NCBI GenBank assembly: GCA_028277485.1
Contig: JANQGE010000105.1
Coordinates: 1 to 31,990 of the forward strand
Source of the DNA: Chlorobium sp.
GTDB lineage: Bacteria; Bacteroidota; Chlorobiia; Chlorobiales; Chlorobiaceae
Length of the DNA: 31,990 nt
Direction: 5' to 3'
Shown here: one piece after another, positions 1 through 7,985 of the stretch
How the letters are laid out: the number at the start of each line of letters is the position of its first letter
How positions within the stretch are numbered: position 1 is the stretch's first letter
Made by a program: the position numbers and the translations under genes
Notes under the pieces: generated by a model
Databases searched by the model: none
The model's input: only the letters and a program-made list of their open reading frames with translations
Told to the model about the DNA's origin: nothing

Positions 1-215
1 GCCGAGCTTAGTGACAAGCATGACCAGAAAAATACCTCAAAGGCTGCCGTGCCATTACTCTTAACTCGTCACTAAGCCTGACTTTGTCAGGCGTCGTCTC
101 TCGTCACTGCGCGACAGCGCTTTCCGATACCGATAGCGACGGCGAACCCCGAAAGAAGAACAACCGGGGGTCGAGTGTTTGAACTCTCATGAATTATTCA
201 GGCTATAGGGGTGCC
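1..215. repeat. Repeat-rich intergenic DNA at left edge
   Basis: I see no gene here. The stretch is a patchwork of short repeats seen elsewhere in the window. It has gtgac/gtcac-rich segments near 9-17, 66-74 and 102-109, a small inverted repeat cctgac-tttgtcagg near 77-92, a 50-base block (144-193) nearly identical to 13045-13094, and the end of a family A element (201-216) touching the stop codon of the next gene. The pattern is typical of intergenic filler between convergent or tail-to-tail genes. The gene to the left lies outside the window. Confidence 0.7.
144..193. repeat. Family C 50-bp repeat, copy 1
   Basis: This block matches 13045-13094 at all but about two of 50 positions (caaccggggg versus caatcggggg; tcgagtg versus tcgggtg). 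It contains a GC-rich inverted segment (cccc-gaaa...cggggg) and ends with tgtttgaactctcatgaa. Both copies lie just downstream of a minus-strand gene's stop codon, with an intervening end of another repeat family. A degenerate relative lies around 3368-3427. Confidence 0.75.
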
Positions 216-216
216 C
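201..216. repeat. Family A element, solo right end
   Basis: The sequence ctataggggtgccc followed by taaa matches the right terminus of the 142-bp family A element, including the AT-rich 4-bp flank. No left end is present within 200 bases, so this is a solo end or a badly decayed copy. Read on the minus strand it supplies part of the stop codon (TAG, 218-216) of the neighbouring membrane-protein gene. Confidence 0.6.
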
Positions 217-1061
217 TAAAAACTGATACTGTGAAAAGTTGGTGAAAAAATGCCCATCAGTATAATGAGTATGGTGACAAAAACAAAGAAGATTATGAGC
301 AGATACGCCATATGAATCGTGTCCCAGCCGAAAAGTTTTTTGATGGAAAGGCTGGCACCGTAAAACAGCCAGATGACAATCAGTGCGAGGAGTCTCGTTT
401 CAAAAAAGTTTATGACTTCAGAGGTCTGAATCAAGCCGATAACACCTGCCAGGAGGGTTATGGTGAGGAACAGGAAGCCAAATGCAACAGCGTGCTTGAT
501 AAGTTGCTCGAGAACCTCGAGGTTCGGCAGGTTCTCAAAGAGAAAACCGAACTCGTTGTTTTTGATCTGGCGGAACAGCAAGAGGTAAAGAAAACTGTAA
601 AGGCCTGCTATGGTAATGGCGCTGAAGCTGAATATCGCGGCAAAAAGGTGGATGCCGATTCCTATGCCGCTGAATGCAGGGCCGTTTCCTGAAGAGGTAA
701 GGAGCAGAATTGACGCGAGAATTTCGGCACCTGCTGAAAATGAAAGGATAAAAAAGCCGGTTTTGTCGGTTTTGGTTGAAAACTCGATAAACATATAAAT
801 CACGGCAAGCGTCAGGGCAACCATGCTCATAAGCATCGAGCTGGAATAACTGGGCCTGTATCCTGCAGGTGCCGTAAGGAAACCGATATAAGCGATATGG
901 GTGACAATGGTTACGATCAGTGCCGGCTGTTTGTACGTTTTGGCAAAGGCATTTCCCTTGAAAAAATCAGCCCCGTACAGGCCCATCGATACGATATAGA
1001 GCAATGATACAGCCAGGGTCAGTACAGTGAGCAGTGTATTGTTCAATATGATGTTATCCAT
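216..1061 (-). CDS. HemX/CcsA-like cytochrome c assembly membrane protein
   Basis: This 281-residue protein is very hydrophobic, with about eight predicted membrane segments. Four histidines (about residues 55, 138, 190, 250) sit in or beside helices, as in the CcsA/CcmC/HemX heme-handling superfamily. The C-terminal GWDTIHMAY region replaces the fuller WGxxWxWD signature of true CcsA, so HemX-like is the better label. HemX-type proteins accompany hem genes, but no hem gene is visible here; any would lie beyond the left edge. Start ATG at 1061; no strong ribosome site is evident. Its stop codon is formed where a family A repeat end begins, so the last residues may have been altered by that insertion. 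Family confident, exact role uncertain. Confidence 0.75.
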   Translation of the reverse strand: MDNIILNNTLLTVLTLAVSLLYIVSMGLYGADFFKGNAFAKTYKQPALIVTIVTHIAYIGFLTAPAGYRPSYSSSMLMSMVALTLAVIYMFIEFSTKTDKTGFFILSFSAGAEILASILLLTSSGNGPAFSGIGIGIHLFAAIFSFSAITIAGLYSFLYLLLFRQIKNNEFGFLFENLPNLEVLEQLIKHAVAFGFLFLTITLLAGVIGLIQTSEVINFFETRLLALIVIWLFYGASLSIKKLFGWDTIHMAYLLIIFFVFVTILIILMGIFSPTFHSISF

Positions 1062-1083
1062 AAATATTATGCGGGATATTAAG

Positions 1084-1172
1084 GGGCATTATCAATGTGT
1101 TGCATACCCTGATTGCTTCGTTGAGCGGGTAGGGGATGGTTTCCCGTTCACGGCAATATATTAAAGGAGCCC
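1084..1172. repeat. Family A element, internally deleted (about 89 bp)
   Basis: The ends gggcatt...ggagccc and the interior (ccctgattgcttcgttg, gcgggtagggg) closely match the 82-bp derivative at 16343-16424. The centre of the full element is missing in both. The 4-bp flanks differ here (taag/tgaa), suggesting an old copy. The rest of the 1062-1385 gap contains no gene I can support, apart from a possible -10 box before typA. Confidence 0.65.
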
Positions 1173-1362
1173 TGAAGGCTCTTCTAAAAACTTGGAGCAA
1201 AATAAAAAGGTTTTCCCGTAAAGTAATGGATGCAGGGTTTTTGAAAGATCAGAGGCAGAGTCATGGAAAAAAGTGTATATTCGCCCGGGTCAAACCTAGA
1301 GCTGCCCACTTGTTACTGTTACCGGATGCCCGAACAATCGCTCAACGCAGGATCAAGAAAAA

Positions 1363-1368
1363 TATAAT
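1363..1368 (+). promoter_or_regulatory. Possible -10 box of typA
   Basis: A perfect tataat lies 17 bases before the typA start codon. I find no good -35 hexamer at the expected distance, and transcription from here would leave only a very short leader. This is a weak candidate. Confidence 0.25.
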
Positions 1369-1385
1369 TATTTGCCTCGAAAAAG

Positions 1386-3221
1386 ATGAGTACGAAACAG
1401 AATATTCGCAATATCGCTATCATCGCACACGTTGACCACGGCAAGACAACGCTTGTCGATGCAATTTTTCGTCATACCGGCGTTTTCAGGGAGAACCAGC
1501 AGGTTGATGCCCGCGTGCTCGATTCCGATCCGCAGGAAAGGGAGCGCGGCATCACCATTTTTTCCAAGAATGCGGCAACAGTTTATAAGGACTGCAAAAT
1601 CAATATAGTTGACACTCCGGGTCATGCCGATTTTGGCGGGGAGGTTGAGCGTATACTGAAAATGGTCGATGGGGTGCTGCTGCTTGTCGATGCGTTTGAG
1701 GGGCCAATGCCCCAGACTAAATTCGTGCTCCGCAAGGCACTTGAACTCAAGCTCAAACCTATTGTTGTTATCAACAAGATCGATCGTCCGCAGGCCGATC
1801 CGGTCAAGGTACATGACCAGGTGCTCGACCTTTTTATCGCGCTTGGTGCGGATGAAGATCAACTGGAATTTCCCTACCTGTTTACTTCGGCAAAGCTCGG
1901 TATCGCAAAGTTCGCCATGGAGGATGAGGATTGTGATATGAGCCTGCTTCTCGATATGATCATCAGGGAAATACCTTCCCCGGAAAACAGCGATGATGAC
2001 GGCTTCCAGATGCTGGTGACAACGCTTGATTACAGCGATTATCTGGGCAAGATAGCTGTCGGAAGGATTCACAGGGGAAAGGTTCGCCAGGGGGATGCCC
2101 TTGCCGTTGTTACTGAAGAGGGCACATTTGGGAAAGGAAGTGTTGCCAGGCTCTTTACTTTTGACATGACACAACGTATCGAGGTTCGGGAGGCCGGCTC
2201 GGGCGACATTGTTGCTGTTTCCGGTATTGCCGGAGTCAATGTCGGACAGACTCTTGCTTCAGCCGGCAAGCCTGAAGCGATTGGATCGTTCGAGATCAGC
2301 AAACCAACCCTCTCGATACTGTTTTCAGTGAACGATTCTCCGTTCGCCGGTCAGGAAGGTAAGGAGGTGACAAGCCGCAGAATACGGGAAAGGCTTATGA
2401 AAGAGGCAATGACCAATGTTGCCCTTCGGGTTGAGGAGACCGAAAGTGCCGATACGTTCCGGGTTTCAGGACGGGGAGAGTTGCATCTTTCCGTGCTGAT
2501 CGAGAGCATGCGCCGTGAGGGATTCGAACTGGCTATTTCCCGGCCTCAGGTGATTAACCGTGCTGCCAAGGATGGAACGATACTCGAGCCGGTAGAACAT
2601 GTCACGATCGATGTTCCTGATGAATATAACGGTGTTGTTATTGAAAAGATGGGGCGTCGGAAAGCAGAGATGATACATATGGAGACCCTGAGAGGGGGTA
2701 TGGTCAGGCTCGAATTTGAGATTCCTACCCGCGGCCTGATAGGGTACAGCCGGGAGTTTACCGCCGATACGAAAGGTGAAGGTATCATGTCTCATGTATT
2801 TCATGACTATCAGCCTTTCAGGGGAAGATTGCCGGCAAGGGAAACCGGTGCGCTGGTGAGCGGCGAAAACGGGCTGTCGGTTGCCTACGCTATAGCGGGA
2901 CTCGAAGACCGGGGCATTTTCTTTATCGGACCGAATATCAAAGTGTACGAAGGTATGGTTGTCGGCGAATCGACAAGAGAGTTCGATATCACCTTGAACG
3001 TTTGTAAAACCAAGAAGCTTACCAACATGAGGGCGGCCGGAGCGGATGAGGCGGTTCGTCTTACACCTCCGAAAAAGCTGACGCTTGAACAGGCTCTGGA
3101 GTTTATCAATGATGACGAGCTTGTTGAAGTGACCCCGGAAAGTATCAGGATAAGAAAAAGAATTCTGGATTCTAACCGGCGGGCTAAGGCAGCCAAGAAA
3201 GCAAAATCAATTGGCAGTTGA
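1386..3221 (+). CDS. typA: Translational GTPase TypA/BipA
   Basis: The product has 611 residues, the usual length for TypA/BipA, a ribosome-associated GTPase of the EF-G class needed under stress or low temperature. The G1 loop AHVDHGKT (residues 14-21), the DTPGHADFGGEVER segment with G3, and NKIDRP (G4) are intact. They are followed by EF-Tu domain 2, EF-G domain III/V-like regions (RGELHLSVL, RGLIGYSREF) and the BipA C-terminal domain. Start ATG 1386 has only a weak A/G-rich upstream region. The gene stands alone, convergent with bchX. Its last codons (ending KAKSIGS) and TGA stop run into an intergenic ttggcagt-type repeat, so the extreme C-terminus is repeat-derived. Family identification is very secure. 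Confidence 0.97.
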   Translation: MSTKQNIRNIAIIAHVDHGKTTLVDAIFRHTGVFRENQQVDARVLDSDPQERERGITIFSKNAATVYKDCKINIVDTPGHADFGGEVERILKMVDGVLLLVDAFEGPMPQTKFVLRKALELKLKPIVVINKIDRPQADPVKVHDQVLDLFIALGADEDQLEFPYLFTSAKLGIAKFAMEDEDCDMSLLLDMIIREIPSPENSDDDGFQMLVTTLDYSDYLGKIAVGRIHRGKVRQGDALAVVTEEGTFGKGSVARLFTFDMTQRIEVREAGSGDIVAVSGIAGVNVGQTLASAGKPEAIGSFEISKPTLSILFSVNDSPFAGQEGKEVTSRRIRERLMKEAMTNVALRVEETESADTFRVSGRGELHLSVLIESMRREGFELAISRPQVINRAAKDGTILEPVEHVTIDVPDEYNGVVIEKMGRRKAEMIHMETLRGGMVRLEFEIPTRGLIGYSREFTADTKGEGIMSHVFHDYQPFRGRLPARETGALVSGENGLSVAYAIAGLEDRGIFFIGPNIKVYEGMVVGESTREFDITLNVCKTKKLTNMRAAGADEAVRLTPPKKLTLEQALEFINDDELVEVTPESIRIRKRILDSNRRAKAAKKAKSIGS

Positions 3222-3478
3222 CAATTGGCAGTAGGCAAGGGGAAATCAGTTGGCAGCAGGCAGTTCGCAGTAGGCAATTTTAAGAAGGGTCGATTCCCGA
3301 TTCCCCCCGTGAAATCAAACCGGATATTTTACCCCTGTGTAACATCCTTTCTTATTACACGGGGCCGACGGCGAACCCCGGTTTTCTTTCTTTCGGAGAT
3401 CGGGGTCGGTATCGGGTTTCGGGGTCGAAAGAGCAGTGACAAGTGCTTTAAACTAACTTGTCACTCGTCACTGTTACT
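3211..3478. repeat. Composite intergenic repeats between typA and bchX
   Basis: The stretch begins with four spaced copies of a ttggcagt(ag)gca-type unit (about 3211-3275). A gaaccccgg/ggggtcggtatcgggtttcgggg block related to family C follows, then gtgacaagt/cttgtcactcgtcactgttac units (about 3436-3478). The same units recur at 10247-10366 and 12969-13000. No gene is visible. Confidence 0.7.
3332..3364. terminator. Possible bidirectional terminator hairpin
   Basis: An imperfect inverted repeat cccctgtgtaa ... ttacac-gggg with a 12-base loop lies between the convergent typA and bchX genes. It lacks a clear run of T after the stem on either strand, so this is only a candidate. Confidence 0.3.
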
Positions 3479-3494
3479 TGTTTCTTGTCTCTGT

Positions 3495-4613
3495 TCAGGT
3501 AGAGAAAAACAGTTTTCTGAGCCGTATTCTTGCACTGGCAAGGATTTTCCGTGCCTCTGTTTCGCTGATTCCTTTTAGTGCCGCGGCTTCGGAAGCGCTT
3601 TTTTTGTTTACTTCGATCATGCGGTAGATTTCTTGCTCGGGATCAGGCAATTTGTCTATGCAGGCAAGCAGCTTGCTGCTGTCAGGCGACATGACACCGT
3701 TTGTTGTATTACCGGAAGAGGAACTGTCGGCTGGCTGTGCCGTTTGCTTGACCAGCTCGTCATCGGAAGCCGGTGTGGGGTGTGCCTCGTTCACTTCCCC
3801 GAACAGACGGACGAAGGTATGAAAGTCCAGGCCGGCGGCTTCGCAAGGCGTGATATTTCTGTCAAGAATGTCGGCGGCTAAAGTACGGAACTTTTCTCCT
3901 ACTTCCGGCAGCTGGACGGCAAAGTTGAAGCTGTCGTCCCTGTTCCTTGCCGCAGCGTTGTAAGGCAGCTTCATCAGGACGTTGATGCCTGCAGCTGCAG
4001 CGTATTTCTCGGCGATGCCGCTGCCGTCGTCACGATTGATGATCAGCCCGAGAAGTTTTGATTGCCCGCCGACGGTTTTAAAATAGTTGTTTGCCCGGCA
4101 GATATTGTTTGCCGTGAAAATCGACTGGCGATCGTTGGTTGTAAGCAGGATGACCTCTTCACTCAGTGAGCGTGCCAAGGGTGTGGCGAACCCGCCGCAG
4201 ACAACGTCGCCAAGGAAGTCCATCAGGATGATATCGAGATCCCACGAAAACAGCCCCAACGTTTCCAGTACATCAAAACCGGAGATGATGCCTCTGCCGC
4301 CACATCCTCTTCCAACCTGCGGACCTCCGAGCTCTATGCCGTAAATAGGTTGTGGAAAACCGGGAATATCCCTTCTGAAAACGATATCGCTGACCTGTAC
4401 TTTTTGGTTGCATGCATTTTTTTCGGCAAAAACTTCGGTAACAGTAGGCAGAGAGACACCTCCGAAGAGGGAGGTTGTTGAGTCATGCTTTGGGTCACAG
4501 CCAAGCTGCAGCACTCTCTTGTCCATCAAAGCGAACGTCGCGCTGAGATTGGTTGTCGTAAAACTTTTCCCGATGCCTCCTTTTCCGTATATGGCAATAG
4601 TGCGGGGTGTCAT
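3495..4613 (-). CDS. bchX: Chlorophyllide reductase Fe protein BchX with extra C-terminal HTH
   Basis: BchX is the ATP-dependent, NifH-like [4Fe-4S] reductase that feeds electrons to the BchY-BchZ protein during bacteriochlorophyll a synthesis. The P-loop GKGGIGKS (residues 10-17), CDPKHDST, and the two cluster cysteines (C104 in VGRGCGGRG, C139 in GDVVCGGFA) are all present. Residues 277-315 form a Ser/Thr/Asn-rich linker. Residues about 321-369 (from LPDPEQEIY to ARIRLRKLF) resemble sigma-70 region 4: a LPxxxxxI start, an HTH with KGISETEA and an RxRLRKL end. The 372-residue length is explained by this added tail. It is the third gene of bchF-bchC-bchX, 54 bases after bchC. No frameshift is needed to join the parts. 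The bchX identity is secure; the role of the tail is inference. Confidence 0.94.
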   Translation of the reverse strand: MTPRTIAIYGKGGIGKSFTTTNLSATFALMDKRVLQLGCDPKHDSTTSLFGGVSLPTVTEVFAEKNACNQKVQVSDIVFRRDIPGFPQPIYGIELGGPQVGRGCGGRGIISGFDVLETLGLFSWDLDIILMDFLGDVVCGGFATPLARSLSEEVILLTTNDRQSIFTANNICRANNYFKTVGGQSKLLGLIINRDDGSGIAEKYAAAAGINVLMKLPYNAAARNRDDSFNFAVQLPEVGEKFRTLAADILDRNITPCEAAGLDFHTFVRLFGEVNEAHPTPASDDELVKQTAQPADSSSSGNTTNGVMSPDSSKLLACIDKLPDPEQEIYRMIEVNKKSASEAAALKGISETEARKILASARIRLRKLFFST

Positions 4614-4667
4614 ACGTGCTCTGTTAACGTTGTTCCCTGTTACGATTCAGGCTCTGTAAAGTTTCCA

Positions 4668-5633
4668 CTAAGCCTTCTCTTTCCAGTTAAGAACCATCTT
4701 AAGGCAATCAGGATCGTTGAAGGCCCGGTGGTATGCTTCGGCGAGATCGGTATCGACGGAGCATCTGTGGGTGAATATTTTCTTCGCCTCCAATTTGTTG
4801 TCTCTGATAAGTTCTTTAACGCGGAGCAGGTCACCTTTTGCCCACTGTCGTGCAGCAACGAAAGAAAGCTCTTTTTCAAATGCCTGGGAGTAATCGATAT
4901 TCATACGCTGATAATAGCCGCCGAAAATTACCTTTCCATGGAACTTCAGGAAGCGGAGACCGGTTTCAATCGCACTCATAACGCCGGTACTGTCTATCAT
5001 GATGTCAAATTCATTTCCCGCAAGTGCTGCCGAGACATCCTGGGTGGAAGGGTTTACTTTCGGATCAGCTGAAGAGTAATCGAGGCGATTCTGGTGAAGT
5101 TCGGTTGCGGCGACAAGTTTGGCTCCCATATGCCTGGCCAGTTGAACGGCAAGAATACCCACGGCTCCCTGGCCGAGGACAAGCACTTTTTTACCGGTCA
5201 CCTCGCCGAGGTCCATAAAGTGGAGCGCAGTTGCGCCCAGCGGAAGAGCAATACCGCATTGTGGTTCATCGATACCGTCGAGTACCGTAATGCTTTCGAC
5301 CGGGCAGACCACGAGCTGTGAAGCTCCGCCAAATGCCGCATTGACATCTTCATATCCGAAAGAACCCGCGATGTAGGCAAACTTGCCGACAAGGGTTTCG
5401 TTGACGTGGGCGCCGACTTTTATGATCTTGCCTACTGTTTCGTAGCCGGGAATAAACGGGAAGATAAATGGCGGCGAAGGGATCAGGCCTTCGAAAGCCA
5501 TCTTTTCCGTACCGGTGCTGATTGAGGACCAGTGCGTTTCAATTAACACGTCGGTAGATGAAACCGGTTTGAGGGAAACATCTTTTACTTCTATCTGACG
5601 AACGCCGGTAAAAACAATAGCTTTGGATTTCAT
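4668..5633 (-). CDS. bchC: Bacteriochlorophyllide hydroxyethyl dehydrogenase BchC
   Basis: BchC oxidises the 3-hydroxyethyl group of bacteriochlorophyllide a to the 3-acetyl group. The 321-residue protein is a medium-chain dehydrogenase/reductase without the structural zinc loop. It has a GroES-like N-terminal half (THWSSISTGTE, PGYETVGKI) and a Rossmann half with VLVLGQGAVG near residues 149-158. The length suits the family. It lies 17 bases after bchF and 54 bases before bchX on the same strand, so the three are probably one transcript for late bacteriochlorophyll a steps. Start ATG 5633 matches the conserved N-terminus MKSKAIVF. Confidence 0.95.
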   Translation of the reverse strand: MKSKAIVFTGVRQIEVKDVSLKPVSSTDVLIETHWSSISTGTEKMAFEGLIPSPPFIFPFIPGYETVGKIIKVGAHVNETLVGKFAYIAGSFGYEDVNAAFGGASQLVVCPVESITVLDGIDEPQCGIALPLGATALHFMDLGEVTGKKVLVLGQGAVGILAVQLARHMGAKLVAATELHQNRLDYSSADPKVNPSTQDVSAALAGNEFDIMIDSTGVMSAIETGLRFLKFHGKVIFGGYYQRMNIDYSQAFEKELSFVAARQWAKGDLLRVKELIRDNKLEAKKIFTHRCSVDTDLAEAYHRAFNDPDCLKMVLNWKEKA

Positions 5634-5650
5634 GGCAGGGTAGCGTGCTT

Positions 5651-6130
5651 TCAGGTTGTACTGACTGTTCTGCTCCGGCTTTTTCTCGCATGCCGTTTTT
5701 CGATGATCAGGCGGAGTACGAACTGGGCGGCATTGATCAAATAGCTCAGGTAGGCCAGCAGGGCAGTCCAGATAAGTATATTTTCATCCGCTCCCATATA
5801 AAACAAGACAAAGTAGGAGAAATGAACGACAATCGCTATAGAGCTGCCGACGTCTTCCCAGAAAAACTCCGGTGCGAAAACGTACTTGCCGAAAACATCG
5901 TTTTCAAAAAATGCTCCAGTAACAAATATCAGCAGAAAGACAAACGTTTTCAATATGACAAATATGGTTACCCATGTAAAACTGTCAATGCCTGCTCCTG
6001 CTTGGTACATGAGGGTTACTGCAAGACCAGCAATGAAGATGACAAACTGTATAGGCGCAAGGATAGCCTGTACCTTTGTCCAGACTGAGGCGTTTCTTCT
6101 TTCAAGCTGTGCAGGTGTGTAACGAGGCAT
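5651..6130 (-). CDS. bchF: 3-vinyl (bacterio)chlorophyllide hydratase BchF
   Basis: BchF adds water to the 3-vinyl group of chlorophyllides to give the 3-hydroxyethyl group that BchC then oxidises. The protein has 159 residues and four hydrophobic segments. It begins MPRYTPAQLERRNASVWTKV, which I recognise as the BchF N-terminus, and carries GAFFENDVFGKYVFAPEFFWED in the middle. It is the first gene of the pigment run, 17 bases ahead of bchC. The start codon ATG 6130 has no clear Shine-Dalgarno sequence. Two inverted repeats lie 12-42 bases upstream (see separate entry) and could regulate the run. A solute-binding protein gene ends 99 bases upstream on the same strand. Confidence 0.94.
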   Translation of the reverse strand: MPRYTPAQLERRNASVWTKVQAILAPIQFVIFIAGLAVTLMYQAGAGIDSFTWVTIFVILKTFVFLLIFVTGAFFENDVFGKYVFAPEFFWEDVGSSIAIVVHFSYFVLFYMGADENILIWTALLAYLSYLINAAQFVLRLIIEKRHARKSRSRTVSTT

Positions 6131-6141
6131 ACGTAAGCATC

Positions 6142-6172
6142 TTAACCGGTTAACAGCAACTGTGCGTTGCTG
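6142..6172 (-). promoter_or_regulatory. Two inverted repeats in the bchF leader
   Basis: A perfect 12-bp palindrome ttaaccggttaa (6142-6153) sits 11 bases before the bchF start. A 7-bp stem cagcaac-N5-gttgctg (6154-6172) is directly next to it. On the minus strand the order is a t-rich run, hairpin, palindrome, ATG. Either could be an operator or an mRNA structure controlling bchF-bchC-bchX. The symmetry is seen; the function is inferred. Confidence 0.45.
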
Positions 6173-6229
6173 GAAAAAAGTTCAGGAATATAGTAAAAAT
6201 GCTTGTACACCCCAATGCGTGTAAGGGAG

Positions 6230-7909
6230 TTAATGCAGCTTCCATTCGTAAGCGTTATAAAGTGTCGAGAGGAGGTTGACCTCTACATTTTTTACCCGTT
6301 TGCTGAACCCTTCGAGTTCGTCGAAGTAGTAAAGGAACGTTCTCGGCTGCTCATCATGCAGGATTTTCTGGTACTCTTTCCACAGCGCAATGCTCTCACT
6401 TTCCGGAAGAGGTGTGCTCAGACGGCTTATAACCTTGTCAAGTGCTTCGTGCTGGAAGGCAGAAGAGTTAAAGGGACGGTTCTCGAAGTCCGACCCCCAG
6501 ATGATAAGCTGAAACGGCAACGTTTCAGCGGCAAGACCGGACAGTGCGGCGTCATAGCGGAACTCGTTCTGGTGTTTATTGAAGACAAGTTTCTCATCGA
6601 TTTTCAGTTTGCATTCTATGCCGATTTCCCGGAGGTTCTGCTGGATAATTGTTGCCGCATAGTTCCTGCGCGGGACGCCTGCCTGTGCGGCCAGGGTAAA
6701 GGAAAACCTAATGCCGTTTTTCTGCATGATACCATCGAGCCCCGGTTCCCAGCCGGCTTCCCTGAGCAGTGACAGTGCCTTTTGAGGATTGTAAGCGTAG
6801 GGGTCAAGCGATTTATTTGCGATGGCCTCGTAAGCGGGAGAAAGGGAGGTGTTGACGATGGTTGCGTGATCAGGTCCCATGAAACCATCGATGATGGCTT
6901 GTCGGTCTATGGCATAGGTCATGGCTTGCCGGACCTTTTTGTCTCCGAAAAAGACATTTGGCTTGATTGTTCTGTTCCGCCGGTACTGCTCACCATCGAT
7001 ATTGAGCCATACAATGCTGTCAAAGTAGCGGTTTTTTACCGGTTTTACCGCAATATCGGGATTTGTCTGCTCCAGCTCCGGGATGTCTTTGGGAGTAAGG
7101 CCTCCCGCTGATATCATTGCGTCAAGCTGCCCTGATTTCAGCATTGCAAGGCGGGTGGTGTATTCCGGGACGATAATGAAGCTCATTGTCGATATGGCTG
7201 CAGGATGAGGCAGTACCGACTTTTCATTCGATTCAAGCACAAGTTTCTGCTGGCGAACCCACTCTTTTACCTTGAACGGGCCTGCCCCGATAATAGGGGT
7301 TTCCGCGGATCTCATGCGGATCTCCTCGGGCGGTATTGACTTGAAAATGTGTTTTGCAACCGGCATAAGGTCGTTAAAATGATCAAGAATGATCGCAGGA
7401 GCCACCGGCTTGTTGAATTTCAGGACAAGCGTAAAATCATCGGGTGTTTCAACACCGTTTTCAAAATCCACACTGCCGTCGTCGAGAAGCAGCAGGTCGT
7501 TAAGATAGTGCTGGCGTGTGCTGGCGATTTTCGGGTTCGCATAGAGTCGATAGGAAAATTTGAAATCGTGTGATGTAAGCGGATTTCCGTCCTCCCAAAC
7601 CGCGTTCTTGCGAAGGTAAAAAACCGCTTTTTTACCGTCTTCGCTGAACTCCCAGCTTTCAGCTGTATTCGTTAAAAATTCGATAGTTCCTTTCTCCGGA
7701 TCATAGGTTGGCTTGACCAGCGAGGGGAAAATCAATGTGCAGACTTCCCTGGAGAGGGAGAGCTGTATAAGCAACGGGTTCAGATGGTCGAAGTCACCGT
7801 CGATACCCGCGGTGAGATGGTCTGAACGATTTTCCTGCAGGTTTTTACCGCAGCCCGAAAGTGCAGTAAACAAAAAGAGAATTGATAACGAAAATAGTAT
7901 TTTGCGCAT
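6230..7909 (-). CDS. ABC transporter solute-binding lipoprotein, family 5 (peptide type)
   Basis: The product is a 559-residue extracytoplasmic binding protein of the DppA/OppA family. It starts with a lipoprotein signal peptide with lipobox LSGC (Cys20). The family 5 signature region follows (GIDGDFDHLNPLL, then VFYLRKNAVWEDGNPLTSHDFKFSYR), along with the late QAMTYAIDRQAII and SLLREAGWEPG motifs. It probably binds peptides or a similar solute outside the inner membrane. No permease or ATPase gene is adjacent, so it is an orphan binding protein here. It ends 99 bases before bchF and starts divergently from the flavoprotein gene at 7986. Family sure; ligand unknown. Confidence 0.88.
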   Translation of the reverse strand: MRKILFSLSILFLFTALSGCGKNLQENRSDHLTAGIDGDFDHLNPLLIQLSLSREVCTLIFPSLVKPTYDPEKGTIEFLTNTAESWEFSEDGKKAVFYLRKNAVWEDGNPLTSHDFKFSYRLYANPKIASTRQHYLNDLLLLDDGSVDFENGVETPDDFTLVLKFNKPVAPAIILDHFNDLMPVAKHIFKSIPPEEIRMRSAETPIIGAGPFKVKEWVRQQKLVLESNEKSVLPHPAAISTMSFIIVPEYTTRLAMLKSGQLDAMISAGGLTPKDIPELEQTNPDIAVKPVKNRYFDSIVWLNIDGEQYRRNRTIKPNVFFGDKKVRQAMTYAIDRQAIIDGFMGPDHATIVNTSLSPAYEAIANKSLDPYAYNPQKALSLLREAGWEPGLDGIMQKNGIRFSFTLAAQAGVPRRNYAATIIQQNLREIGIECKLKIDEKLVFNKHQNEFRYDAALSGLAAETLPFQLIIWGSDFENRPFNSSAFQHEALDKVISRLSTPLPESESIALWKEYQKILHDEQPRTFLYYFDELEGFSKRVKNVEVNLLSTLYNAYEWKLH

Positions 7910-7985
7910 AGCCTGTTATTTTCAGGGGGTGATACTTTTGAGGAATTTAGAGAATTCCGGACAATTTGAAACGCTCAACACTAAA

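Noticed and set aside
1368..2174. 268-residue ORF opposite typA
   Set aside because: It lies fully antisense to the conserved GTPase domain of typA and has no recognisable motif; a shadow of a well-conserved gene.
3495..3654. Frameshift or separate gene explaining the HTH tail of BchX
   Set aside because: The tail is in the same uninterrupted frame as BchX, with no stop codon or internal start supported by a ribosome site.
7713..7985. N-terminal extension of the thioredoxin-reductase-like protein
   Set aside because: It is antisense to the solute-binding protein gene, and the FAD motif requires a start near 7986.
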